Shown: positions 1 to 6,179, counted from the first letter of the stretch. The stretch: DNA of 7,479 nucleotides from an uncultured Collinsella sp. (GCA_902478705.1 CABSMB010000049.1:1-7479); one strand, 5' to 3'. Program-made: numbers and translations. Notes: generated by a model from the sequence alone, not told the origin.

Positions 1-595
1 GCGCGGAGCCCTTGCCCGAACCAAAGCCGATAAAGTCCGTCCATTCGGTTCCCGACGTCATTACGTCGACGCGGTCGCTAAAGAGGCGCTCGAAATGCTC
101 CAAGGCCGCCGGCTGATCCACCTCGGGCGTCTGGAAGGCAATCTTAATGACGTCCTCGTCGATGTCCTCGGGACGGTGGACCACCGCCACATCGCAGTGG
201 ACCTCATAGCGCAAATGGTCGACGAACGCATCGTTGCCGCTCATGGTGTAGAGGTGTCCCTCACACGAAAGGGTCGCGTCGGCATGGGGATACGCAACCA
301 CGGCATTCGCGATATCCATAGCAAGGCTACGCTCCATGGAACGCTTGACAACGGTACGTCCCTCGCTCATCACCAGGGCTCCGTTTTCGCATATATAGGC
401 GAGCTCATCGGCCACCGGGGCAAACAGATAGCGCAAGCTCGCATATTGACGGCCGCTCGCCGGCATAAACACGATACCGCGACGATGCAGCTCGTCGATG
501 AGCTCAAAGGCCTCGGAACGCGGCTCGCGCTCCCCCGGATGCAGCAACGTGCCGTCCAAATCGCATGCAATCAGCTTGATTCCCTCAAGACCCAT
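1..595 (-). CDS. Cof-type HAD family phosphatase, 3' end cut by the window edge
   Basis: The reading frame opens at an ATG (593-595) and stays open for 198 codons to the window edge, so the C-terminus is missing. Residues 8-18 read LIACDLDGTLL, the HAD motif I; Asp12 would be the nucleophile and Asp14 the general acid. Motif II is Ser47 in PASGR, followed by the ENGA stretch (70-73) typical of Cof/YbiV-type hydrolases with a C2 cap. Residues 194-198 (GKGSA) resemble the family's motif III lysine region (KGxAL). The missing part should hold the GDxxND motif IV. Proteins of this type are cytoplasmic Mg-dependent phosphatases acting on sugar phosphates, flavin or nucleotide phosphates; the substrate cannot be read from sequence. 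A GGGGAAAG stretch just upstream may be the ribosome binding site. The gene follows the UreE-like gene on the same strand, 83 bases downstream, with a long hairpin in the gap. Confidence 0.88.
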   Translation of the reverse strand, partial: MGLEGIKLIACDLDGTLLHPGEREPRSEAFELIDELHRRGIVFMPASGRQYASLRYLFAPVADELAYICENGALVMSEGRTVVKRSMERSLAMDIANAVVAYPHADATLSCEGHLYTMSGNDAFVDHLRYEVHCDVAVVHRPEDIDEDVIKIAFQTPEVDQPAALEHFERLFSDRVDVMTSGTEWTDFIGFGSGKGSA

Positions 596-623
596 ATGCT
601 TTCCCCAAAGCCTCTTATCAACA

Positions 624-666
624 GCAAGACGGACTTTGATTGGTCGCCCCTCAAAGCCCGTCTTGC
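624..666 (-). other. 16-bp stem-loop between the UreE-like and HAD genes
   Basis: Arms 624-639 and 651-666 are inverted copies with a single non-complementary position. In RNA from the minus strand that position becomes a G.U pair, so the stem is continuous over 16 bp with an 11-base loop. No T-tract follows on either strand, so it is not a textbook intrinsic terminator. It begins 12 bases after the UreE-like stop codon and ends 28 bases before the HAD start. It could partly separate the two genes by pausing or RNA processing, or protect the 3' end of the upstream message. Confidence 0.6.
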
Positions 667-678
667 GCATACGCGCGC

Positions 679-1257
679 TTAGCCGCGCGTCTTTTTTACG
701 ATGGTAAAGTCGGGAGCCATGCTCACGACGACCTCCGCCGCACTCGACGCAAAGCGTCGGCTGGCATCGAGCTCGCGCGTGACCACCGAGAGCTGAACAC
801 CCTCGACACCCCGGAGCATGCGGCCCAAAACAGGCTGCACCGGCGTATACATGCGCACGGTATGCTCGTCCGAGTCGCCCCGGAAGAGCGGCGCATGCAT
901 GTTGCCGATCTCCCAGCACGCATGCGCGAGTGCAATCGGATCCATGCGGTCGACTTCGACCAAATAAACCTCGGCGCTGCACAGGCGCACAATAACCGCC
1001 ACAGGCACCACGCCCGAACGGTCAATGGCGAGCACGTCGCCATCGGCAAGACGACCGCCGTCGGCAGCATCCAGCCGAACATCGATCGTGCGCCCCAGCT
1101 CCGTCACGCCCACAAACGCGCATACATCAGCCTGGTCCCAATCGAGCAGTAGCTCGTCAACTTCAAAGACACCGCCCAGCTCCCGGCGAAGCAGGAGTTC
1201 ATAGGACGGATCGTTGAGATTTCCCAAGCATGTCGTCGAAACCAAGCGTTCAGGCAT
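679..1257 (-). CDS. UreE-like metallochaperone (orphan urease accessory protein family)
   Basis: The protein has 192 residues. The N-terminal part (about 30-80) matches the UreE N-domain pattern: VDELLLDWDQAD, a short beta-rich stretch, then RLADGDVLAID. The C-terminal part (about 95-160) matches the UreE metal-binding domain: DPIALAHACWEIGNMHAPL followed by LGRMLRG. UreE proteins bind nickel and pass it to urease through UreG/UreF/UreD. His121 in GNMHAPL lines up with the interface nickel ligand His96 of Klebsiella UreE (from memory). The downstream histidines of that protein (His110, His112) are replaced by Val/Pro-type residues, and there is no His-rich tail. The start codon lies 3 bases after the stop of the SlyD-like gene, with a GAGG 8 bases upstream, so the two are almost certainly co-transcribed. 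No urease gene is visible, so the metal and client are unknown. The family call is good; the function is open. Confidence 0.72.
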   Translation of the reverse strand: MPERLVSTTCLGNLNDPSYELLLRRELGGVFEVDELLLDWDQADVCAFVGVTELGRTIDVRLDAADGGRLADGDVLAIDRSGVVPVAVIVRLCSAEVYLVEVDRMDPIALAHACWEIGNMHAPLFRGDSDEHTVRMYTPVQPVLGRMLRGVEGVQLSVVTRELDASRRFASSAAEVVVSMAPDFTIVKKTRG

Positions 1258-1260
1258 ACT

Positions 1261-1689
1261 CTAGCCCTCGACCTCGACGAGCTCGATATCAAAGTTGAGG
1301 TCCTTGCCGGCCAACTCGTGGTTGGCGTCGAGCGTCACGGCCTCGGGCGTCACGTCGATGACCACGGCGGGGACGGGCATGCCGCTCGGCGTGGACAGGA
1401 AAAGCTTCATGCCCTTCTCGATCTGCTCGATGTTGGGAACCTGTTCGGCCGGGAAGGTCAGGACCATCTCGGGGTTGTGCTCGCCGTAGGCATCGGCAGC
1501 CGGGATATGCACGGTCTTCTTCTCGCCCACCTGCATGTCAACCACGGCGGCGTCGAAGCCCTTGATCATCTGGCCGGCGCCGCAGGTGAACTCCAGCGGC
1601 TCGCCGCGATCGTAGGAGCTATCGAACTGCGTGCCGTCGTCGAGCGTGCCGCGATAATGGGTCTTGACCTTCTTGCCCTGGTTGGACAT
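1261..1689 (-). CDS. FKBP-type peptidyl-prolyl cis-trans isomerase, SlyD-like
   Basis: The protein has 142 residues when started at the ATG at 1687-1689, which has GGAGG 5 bases upstream; an ATG ten codons further upstream lacks such a site. The FKBP core is seen in residues 1-70 (HYRGTLDDGTQFDSS, GAGQMIKGFDAAVVDMQVGE, ADAYGEHNP). Residues about 71-120 form the insert-in-flap chaperone domain of SlyD, and the C-terminal strand LDANHELAGKDLNFDIELV is a SlyD hallmark. Such proteins catalyse proline isomerisation and hold unfolded clients in the cytosol. E. coli SlyD also delivers nickel to hydrogenase maturation through a His/Cys-rich tail; that tail is absent here, as in the short SlyD forms of other bacteria. 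It is the first gene of the minus-strand unit with the UreE-like gene, which raises a metal-handling role. Confidence 0.9.
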   Translation of the reverse strand: MSNQGKKVKTHYRGTLDDGTQFDSSYDRGEPLEFTCGAGQMIKGFDAAVVDMQVGEKKTVHIPAADAYGEHNPEMVLTFPAEQVPNIEQIEKGMKLFLSTPSGMPVPAVVIDVTPEAVTLDANHELAGKDLNFDIELVEVEG

Positions 1690-1809
1690 GGTAACCTCCG
1701 TAATAAGGGCGGCGCACAACGCGGGCCGCCGTGAACATATGGCGCTAACTATACCCTAGTCATACAATTCAAGGACAGTTTGCAAAGAAACGCTGCAACC
1801 GGAGGAACC
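1690..1809. promoter_or_regulatory. Divergent promoter region between the SlyD-like and dipeptidase genes
   Basis: This 120-base gap separates two divergently transcribed genes and must hold promoters for both. A minus-strand -10-like TATAGT lies at 1748-1753 and a plus-strand TACAAT at 1763-1768; each matches the consensus at five of six positions. I see no convincing -35 box at correct spacing for either. The leader of the SlyD-like gene contains a 6-bp GC stem (GGCGGC 1708-1713 with GCCGCC 1725-1730, 11-base loop) just upstream of its GGAGG. The dipeptidase has GGAGGA at 1801-1806, 3 bases before its ATG. The exact promoter positions are tentative. Confidence 0.4.
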
Positions 1810-2823
1810 ATGGCATATCCCGTATTTGACCTACACTGCGACACCGCCGACCGCATCGGCTGGGCCACGCTCGATCTCGACCTGCGCTTTACCGCCGGCA
1901 CCGACGGTTATTTCCCCGGCGACGAAACGCATCCGCAAGATTTCGACCTCATCGAGGGCAACGCCTGCGCCATCTCGCTCACAAAGATCGGCAACACGCC
2001 GTGGGCACAGTGCTTCGCCACGTTTGTCCCCGACGAGATTCCCGCCGCCCACGCCGCGCGCTTCCAGGCGCAGATCATGGCGCACATGAGCGGCCAGGCA
2101 GTGCTCAACCACGACCGCATGGTCAACGTACGCAGCGCCGCTGACATTCGCCCTGCGCTCAAAGACGGCAAGGTCGCCTGCATCCACACCATCGAAAACG
2201 CCACGTTCTTTGCCGAGGACCCCGCGCTGATCGAGGTACTCAAGAGCCTGGGCGTACTCATGTCATCACTCAGCTGGAACGCGCAGGGACCGCTCGCGAG
2301 CGGGCACGATACCCACGCCGGCCTCACCGCCGCCGGCATCGAGGCACTTACGCAGATGGAGCACGCCGGCATGGTACTCGACGTCTCCCACCTCAACGAT
2401 GAGTGCTTTGACGAGGTTGTCGCCCACGCCACGCGCCCCTTCGTCGCCAGTCACTCCAACTCCCGTACCGTCTGCGGCGTCAAGCGCAACCTCACCGACG
2501 ACCAGTTCCGCACCATTCGCGACATGGGCGGCATCGTCGGCCTCAACTACTGCAGCGAGTTCCTATCCAACGACGCAACCGACAAGACCGCCGCAGACGT
2601 CACCTTCGACCAGCTAGCGGCACATATCGAGCACTGGCTCGACCTGGGCGGCGAGGACGCCATCGCGCTCGGCGGCGACTGGGACGGTGCCACGGTGCCC
2701 GCTTTCCTCTCCGATGCCAGCAAGATGCCCGAGTTCCAGAACATGCTCTCCAAGCACTTTGGCAAGACCGTGATGCAAAAGCTCTGCAGCGACAACGCGC
2801 TCGCCTTCTTTGAGCGTTATTAA
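1810..2823 (+). CDS. Membrane dipeptidase-type (M19) metallopeptidase, cytosolic form
   Basis: The protein has 337 residues and starts at the ATG behind GGAGGA; an in-frame upstream start at 1780 lacks a comparable site. Family M19 enzymes are dizinc dipeptidases that hydrolyse L-Xaa-L/D-Xaa dipeptides. The metal-binding residues are all visible: His9 and Asp11 in FDLHCDT, the bridging Glu129 in HTIENA, His194 in DVSHLND, His215 in SHSNSRTVCGVKRN, and Asp290 in GGDWDG. Arg226 in VKRN fits the conserved substrate-binding arginine. The GGDWDG box differs slightly from the more common GSDFDG. There is no signal peptide or membrane segment, so it should act in the cytoplasm, probably on dipeptides from imported peptides or cell-wall turnover. 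The length is normal for bacterial members. The next gene follows on the same strand after a hairpin. Confidence 0.93.
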   Translation: MAYPVFDLHCDTADRIGWATLDLDLRFTAGTDGYFPGDETHPQDFDLIEGNACAISLTKIGNTPWAQCFATFVPDEIPAAHAARFQAQIMAHMSGQAVLNHDRMVNVRSAADIRPALKDGKVACIHTIENATFFAEDPALIEVLKSLGVLMSSLSWNAQGPLASGHDTHAGLTAAGIEALTQMEHAGMVLDVSHLNDECFDEVVAHATRPFVASHSNSRTVCGVKRNLTDDQFRTIRDMGGIVGLNYCSEFLSNDATDKTAADVTFDQLAAHIEHWLDLGGEDAIALGGDWDGATVPAFLSDASKMPEFQNMLSKHFGKTVMQKLCSDNALAFFERY

Positions 2824-2839
2824 TTTCACATCCCTTGAG

Positions 2840-2875
2840 CGGGCCGGCATGCCGAACGGTCGACATGCCGGCCCG
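2840..2875 (+). terminator. Strong GC hairpin after the dipeptidase gene
   Basis: The perfect 12-bp inverted repeat CGGGCCGGCATG (2840-2851) and CATGCCGGCCCG (2864-2875) encloses a 12-base loop that itself contains CCG-AA-CGG. It lies 16 bases past the dipeptidase stop and ends just before the ribosome binding site of the next gene. No T-tract follows, so termination would be rho-assisted or partial. It may set unequal expression of the two genes. The stem is certain; the terminator role is inferred. Confidence 0.5.
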
Positions 2876-2897
2876 TCCCCAATCTGAAGGACCGCTT

Positions 2898-3674
2898 TTG
2901 ACGCAGCAGTTTACGATTTCCGTATCCCGACCGGATGGGACGCCCATCTCCGTCGTCGTTACCAAAAAGCGCGTCAAAAACTTCAACCTACGCGTCACAT
3001 CAAGCGGTGAGGTCCACGCCAGCGCACCGCTCGGCGCCAGCCGCGAGCGCATCGAGGCATTTGTGAAGCGCAACAGCGCCTGGATTATCAGCCGACTTGC
3101 CCAGCGCGAGCAACGTCAGGCGACAGCGAGAGAGCCGCTCAGCCCCTCATCCATCATTGCACTTTGGGGCAAGCCCATCACGGTACAGGACGCACTCGAT
3201 CACAACTTTGAATCACCCGCACCGCGACCCAAGCAGGCTACCTTCGCAAGTTTTATGGGTACCGACGAACCAAGTGGGCGCGCGCAGGCAAAGCAGCGCG
3301 CAGCCCTTGACGGCCTAACGCCCAAAGAACTCCAGACCCGCATCGACCAACTCTATGCATCCGAGGTCACCGCAGCGCTACGCGATATCGTGCACGCGTA
3401 CGAAATCGCAATGGGCATCACCGTGGCCCGCATCTCCGTGCGCAGCATGAAAACGCGTTGGGGCTCATGCACGCCCAAATCCGGTGCCGTTCGCATCGCA
3501 CGCGAACTTGCCGCCTATCCCATCGAGTGTCTCGACATGGTTGTCGCCCACGAGCTCGTCCACTTGCTCGAGCCAAGCCACAATCAGCGGTTCCACGCCC
3601 TGCTCGACACGTACTGCCCCAACAATAGAGCCCTGTCGCAGCGGCTCAAGCAGCCACCCATAGAGACGTATTAG
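2898..3674 (+). CDS. YgjP/DUF45-family M48-like metal-dependent hydrolase
   Basis: I start the gene at TTG 2898, with GAAGGA (2886-2891) 6 bases upstream; an in-frame TTG at 2835 would read through the hairpin and lacks a good site. This gives 258 residues. The C-terminal half is diagnostic: MKTRWGSC (about 184-191), then the zinc-binding HELVH (His218, Glu219, His222) and a third ligand candidate His228 in PSHNQRFH. The N-terminal part (about 20-75) has the beta-rich LRVTSSGEVHASAPLGA pattern of this family. A low-complexity, Ala/Pro/Arg-rich segment (about 95-140) separates the two and looks like a variable insert. Members are predicted SprT-like zinc metalloproteases; the biological substrate is unknown. 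Its stop codon lies only 6 bases from the stop of the convergent folB gene, with no terminator between them. Confidence 0.88.
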   Translation: MTQQFTISVSRPDGTPISVVVTKKRVKNFNLRVTSSGEVHASAPLGASRERIEAFVKRNSAWIISRLAQREQRQATAREPLSPSSIIALWGKPITVQDALDHNFESPAPRPKQATFASFMGTDEPSGRAQAKQRAALDGLTPKELQTRIDQLYASEVTAALRDIVHAYEIAMGITVARISVRSMKTRWGSCTPKSGAVRIARELAAYPIECLDMVVAHELVHLLEPSHNQRFHALLDTYCPNNRALSQRLKQPPIETY

Positions 3675-3680
3675 AACCGG

Positions 3681-4166
3681 TTAGCGCACGCGCTCGATTT
3701 CGACGCCGCAGCTTGCCAGGGGAAGACCGACGGGCGCCCACGGCTTATCGAGCTTTATGCGCACACCAAGCAGCAAGGGGTAACGACGCAGCAGCATCTG
3801 GGCCACACCCTCGGCTGCCGCCTCGATGAGTTTAAACGTATGCTCGCGCAGATAGCCATCGACATCGTGGCACACCGAGCCGTAGTCAATCGAAGCGTCC
3901 AGGTTATCGTGCTCCCCCGCTGCACGCAGGTCGGCATAGAGCACCAAGGACACGATGAACTTCTGGCCCAGCGCGTTCTCTTCGGGATACACGCCGTGGT
4001 TGGCAAAGACCTCGAGACCGTCGATAGTAATGCGGTCAGCATGGCGCAGATCGTCATAGCTCACGTGGGGAACCGCCGTTGCGGTGGATATTTCGCCCCT
4101 TCCACGGCGGGCGAGCTCGGCGCCTTCAGTCTTGGTTGCATTCTCGGGCAGTTTCTTGTTGCTCAT
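3681..4166 (-). CDS. folB: Dihydroneopterin aldolase with N-terminal extension
   Basis: The enzyme converts 7,8-dihydroneopterin to 6-hydroxymethyl-dihydropterin and glycolaldehyde in folate synthesis. The catalytic domain spans residues about 43-161: ITIDGLEVFANHGVYPEENALGQ holds the conserved Glu63 (aligned with Glu22 of the Staphylococcus enzyme, from memory). IDYGSVCHDV follows, then LIEAAAEGVA, and KLDKPWAPVG with the catalytic-type Lys141. At 161 residues it is about 40 longer than usual. The extra N-terminal part is polar, charged and probably disordered. The start is supported by AAGGAGA 8 bases upstream, so the extension appears real. It is the last gene in the row nrdG, folE, HD, folB, 43 bases after the HD gene, and ends tail to tail with the metallopeptidase gene. 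Confidence 0.92.
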   Translation of the reverse strand: MSNKKLPENATKTEGAELARRGRGEISTATAVPHVSYDDLRHADRITIDGLEVFANHGVYPEENALGQKFIVSLVLYADLRAAGEHDNLDASIDYGSVCHDVDGYLREHTFKLIEAAAEGVAQMLLRRYPLLLGVRIKLDKPWAPVGLPLASCGVEIERVR

Positions 4167-4209
4167 CGCGATCGTCTCCTTCGTTTAGAACCCCGACCGC
4201 GTAAACTAA

Positions 4210-4791
4210 CTACACGCGAATCGACAGGTTCTTTTTATCATCGCTCCAGTTGCAAGCATTGCGCGCGGGGCATGCAAAGCAGGCGCGCGACGCTTTGTCG
4301 GCTGCATAGAGCAGGCGCTCGAGCGGTTGGCTGTTCACGCGCAGCTTTCGATGGCCCAGAATGGCCGTCTTAATGGCCGCGGCATCGGCCGGCTCCAACG
4401 CCACGTCATCGGGCATGCCGCCGAGAATCGCATCAGCGACGCGTTCGCTTGCAACATCATGGGATATACCCGATTCGTACTGTTCATCTTTGCCGATATC
4501 GTGAAGAAGTGCCGTGGCGTAGATGACCTCACGGTCAAATTCGAGATCTTCCTCGAGATTCTTAATCCACATAATACGAGCGACATCGAGCAGGTGGTCA
4601 ATACCGTGGCGGCAGAAGATGCGCCCCGATTCCAACTGTGCAATGTTGCCCAGGTGGCGCCGGAACAGGCCGTTGGCACAGATGTAATCGATACGAGGCA
4701 TGACGCCAAAAGGCGCCAGGCCCGAAGCCATAAAACCGCGACGCGGCGTTCCCTCGTCAGTATTCGATGTAAAGTCGTTGACGACTCTCAT
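4210..4791 (-). CDS. HD-domain phosphohydrolase between folE and folB
   Basis: The protein has 193 residues. HD-superfamily metal ligands are visible: His62 in RHGIDHLLDVARI, His97-Asp98 in LLHDIGK, and Asp165 in YAADK. A further histidine, His111, sits in SGISHDVASERV. HD proteins are metal-dependent phosphohydrolases acting on nucleotides or similar phosphoesters. Its start lies 2 bases after the folE stop, so it is probably translationally coupled; the best upstream site is only a weak GGGA. Met21 and Met31 are possible alternative starts, since the first 30 residues look unconserved. Placed exactly between FolE and FolB, it is a plausible candidate for removing phosphate from dihydroneopterin triphosphate; this is inference from context. 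Near the C-terminus lies a cysteine cluster, CFACPARNAC (Cys171, 174, 180), which could bind zinc or an iron-sulfur cluster. The HD call is firm; the substrate is unknown. Confidence 0.85.
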   Translation of the reverse strand: MRVVNDFTSNTDEGTPRRGFMASGLAPFGVMPRIDYICANGLFRRHLGNIAQLESGRIFCRHGIDHLLDVARIMWIKNLEEDLEFDREVIYATALLHDIGKDEQYESGISHDVASERVADAILGGMPDDVALEPADAAAIKTAILGHRKLRVNSQPLERLLYAADKASRACFACPARNACNWSDDKKNLSIRV

Positions 4792-4793
4792 AG

Positions 4794-5351
4794 TTAGCGT
4801 CCCAGCATCCTAAAGAATCGCTCCTCGAGCGACGGATCGGCCTCAAAGACGCCGCGACGAGCGAGCGTCACGGTCTTGGTGCCAGGCTTTTGCACGCCGC
4901 GCATGGTCATGCACATATGCTCAGCTTCCATGAGCACAATCGCTCCCTGGGGAGCGAGATACTCCATGAGGGCATCGGCAACCTGTGCGCACAGCTGCTC
5001 CTGCAGCTGCAGACGACGGGCATAGACCTCAACCGTGCGGGCAAGCTTAGAAAGCCCTGCGACACGGCCGTTGGGGATATAGCCAATGGCAGCCTTGCCG
5101 TAAAACGGCAGCAGATGATGCTCGCACAGCGAGTAAAACGTAATGTCGCGCTCGATAACCAAATCGTTCGAAGCGACGGCAAAGGTTTTAGACAGGTGTT
5201 CCTCGGCACTCTGGTCCATACCGCCGGCGATCTCACCATACATACGGGCAACGCGCGCCGGGGTATCCAGCAGGCCCTCACGAGTTGGGTCCTCGCCTAT
5301 GCCCTCAAGCAACAGCTTAATGGCGGCCTCGACTTTTTCCTGATCGACCAT
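4794..5351 (-). CDS. folE: GTP cyclohydrolase I
   Basis: This homodecameric enzyme converts GTP to 7,8-dihydroneopterin triphosphate, the first step of folate synthesis. Starting at the ATG at 5349-5351 (GAGG 5 bases upstream) gives 185 residues, close to the usual length; a start further upstream at 5414 would add 21 unlike residues. The family signatures are clear: [19 protein letters not shown] (20-38), [20 protein letters not shown] (74-93) and [20 protein letters not shown] (101-120). [13 protein letters not shown] (145-157) completes them. Zinc ligands are Cys76, His79 and Cys147. It lies 66 bases downstream of nrdG on the same strand and directly precedes the HD gene. The 66-base gap holds no convincing promoter, so it may be read from the nrdG promoter. 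Confidence 0.97.
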   Translation of the reverse strand: MVDQEKVEAAIKLLLEGIGEDPTREGLLDTPARVARMYGEIAGGMDQSAEEHLSKTFAVASNDLVIERDITFYSLCEHHLLPFYGKAAIGYIPNGRVAGLSKLARTVEVYARRLQLQEQLCAQVADALMEYLAPQGAIVLMEAEHMCMTMRGVQKPGTKTVTLARRGVFEADPSLEERFFRMLGR

Positions 5352-5417
5352 CTGGGCCTCACTTTTCCGATTTTGCGTTCGCGCTATGGTACCACGCCCT
5401 CCGGCATCGGCCACAAG

Positions 5418-5999
5418 CTACATAGTATGGGTCGAATAGATCGGATCGTCCCGCCAAAGCTCCACAGCATCGCAAAGCGAAACGCCCTCACGTGCAGCAC
5501 GAGCGCGCGTGGCGTTCATGTCGATCACGCGCTGATTGCTCGAGCCCCTAAAGCGCAACGAGATATCGTACAGATCCTGAACGAACGGACCGTCCACCAA
5601 CATGTCGAGGCAGGCTAGGATGCGGTCCGTCACCTCGGTATGATGACGACCGCCCGGCATAAGCTCCTCGAGTACGTCGCCAGTAAAGCACCAAATGGTC
5701 TTCCCCGATCCCACTGGATAGGCCGCACGCACGCGTTCGATAAAGTCAACAAGCCCCGCCTGATTCTCGGGCTCCATAGGCTCGCCACCCAGAATCGTCA
5801 GGCCATCGATAAAGGGATGGTCGAGGCTCTCGATAATCTTATCCTCGACGGCGCGATCGAACGGCTCGCCCGCAGCAAAGTCCCACGCGACAGAGTTAAA
5901 GCAATTCTTGCACCCACGACGGCACCCACTCACAAACAGAGAAGTACGAACGCCTTCTCCATCAGCAATGTCGAAATACTTAATGTTCGCGTAGTTCAT
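5418..5999 (-). CDS. nrdG: Anaerobic ribonucleoside-triphosphate reductase activating protein
   Basis: NrdG is a radical-SAM activase that uses a [4Fe-4S] cluster and S-adenosylmethionine to install the glycyl radical on NrdD. The ATG at 5997-5999 has AGGAGA 7 bases upstream and gives 193 residues; the frame is open further upstream but only through the palindromic repeat. The cluster motif CRRGCKNC (Cys26, Cys30, Cys33) follows GEGVRTSLFVSG, and the SAM-binding GGEP lies at 71-74. Later motifs include TIWCFTGD and LDMLVDGPF, both usual for NrdG. It is separated from nrdD, its partner, by 426 bases holding two repeats, and is followed by the folate genes. It is cytoplasmic and functional only without oxygen. 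Confidence 0.96.
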   Translation of the reverse strand: MNYANIKYFDIADGEGVRTSLFVSGCRRGCKNCFNSVAWDFAAGEPFDRAVEDKIIESLDHPFIDGLTILGGEPMEPENQAGLVDFIERVRAAYPVGSGKTIWCFTGDVLEELMPGGRHHTEVTDRILACLDMLVDGPFVQDLYDISLRFRGSSNQRVIDMNATRARAAREGVSLCDAVELWRDDPIYSTHTM

Positions 6000-6014
6000 A
6001 GGTAACTCTCCTGG

Positions 6015-6098
6015 GAGGCCGGGACATATCATCCCGTCCTCAAACATTCTCGGCCTTCGGCCTGCGAAACTGCGGGCGGGACGATATGTCCCGGCCTC
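6015..6098. repeat. Nested palindromic element A, 84 bases, upstream of nrdG
   Basis: Outer arms 6015-6039 and 6074-6098 are inverted copies over 25 positions with two mismatches, one of which is a G.U pair in RNA of the plus strand. The outermost 16 bases (GAGGCCGGGACATATC and its complement) match perfectly. The centre contains a second small hairpin, GGCC-TTC-GGCC (6052-6062). The element starts just upstream of the nrdG ribosome binding site, so it lies in the nrdG leader if transcription starts further upstream. It resembles REP/BIME-type or MITE-type intergenic palindromes. No transposase is present. Whether it is repeated elsewhere cannot be seen here. Confidence 0.8.
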
Positions 6099-6156
6099 AT
6101 GCAAAGGGTAACTCAATGAACGAAGCGAACATCGAGCATAGGGTTCGAGGTCCAAT

Positions 6157-6179
6157 AAAAACTGGGTTGCGGGTCAACC
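6157..6179 (-). terminator. Weak intrinsic-terminator-like hairpin on the minus strand
   Basis: Read on the minus strand, GGTTG-ACCCG-CAACC is followed by CAG and then TTTTTATT. The stem is only 5 bp and the T-tract begins 3 bases after it, so it is marginal. It lies about 250 bases past the nrdD stop, in the right direction to end nrdD read-through before nrdG. Confidence 0.3.

Noticed and set aside
95..682. Plus-strand open frame of 195 codons
   Set aside because: It lies opposite the HAD gene, whose minus-strand frame has DLDGTLL and other family motifs; the plus-strand product shows no family pattern and has no good ribosome binding site.
671..697. Plus-strand terminator-like ACGCGC/GCGCGT stem followed by six Ts
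   Set aside because: No plus-strand gene lies upstream, and the T-tract is the complement of the Lys-Lys codons at the end of the UreE-like gene; it looks like coincidence.
1318..1734. Plus-strand open frame of 138 codons
   Set aside because: It is the antisense of the SlyD-like gene, which has clear FKBP/SlyD motifs.
5352..5417. Possible separate folE promoter in the nrdG-folE gap
   Set aside because: A TTGTGG and a TACCAT can be found, but at 19-base spacing and with poor matches; not enough to call.
4890..5618. Plus-strand open frame of 242 codons
   Set aside because: It spans the antisense of folE and the end of nrdG, both firmly identified; its length is an effect of high GC.
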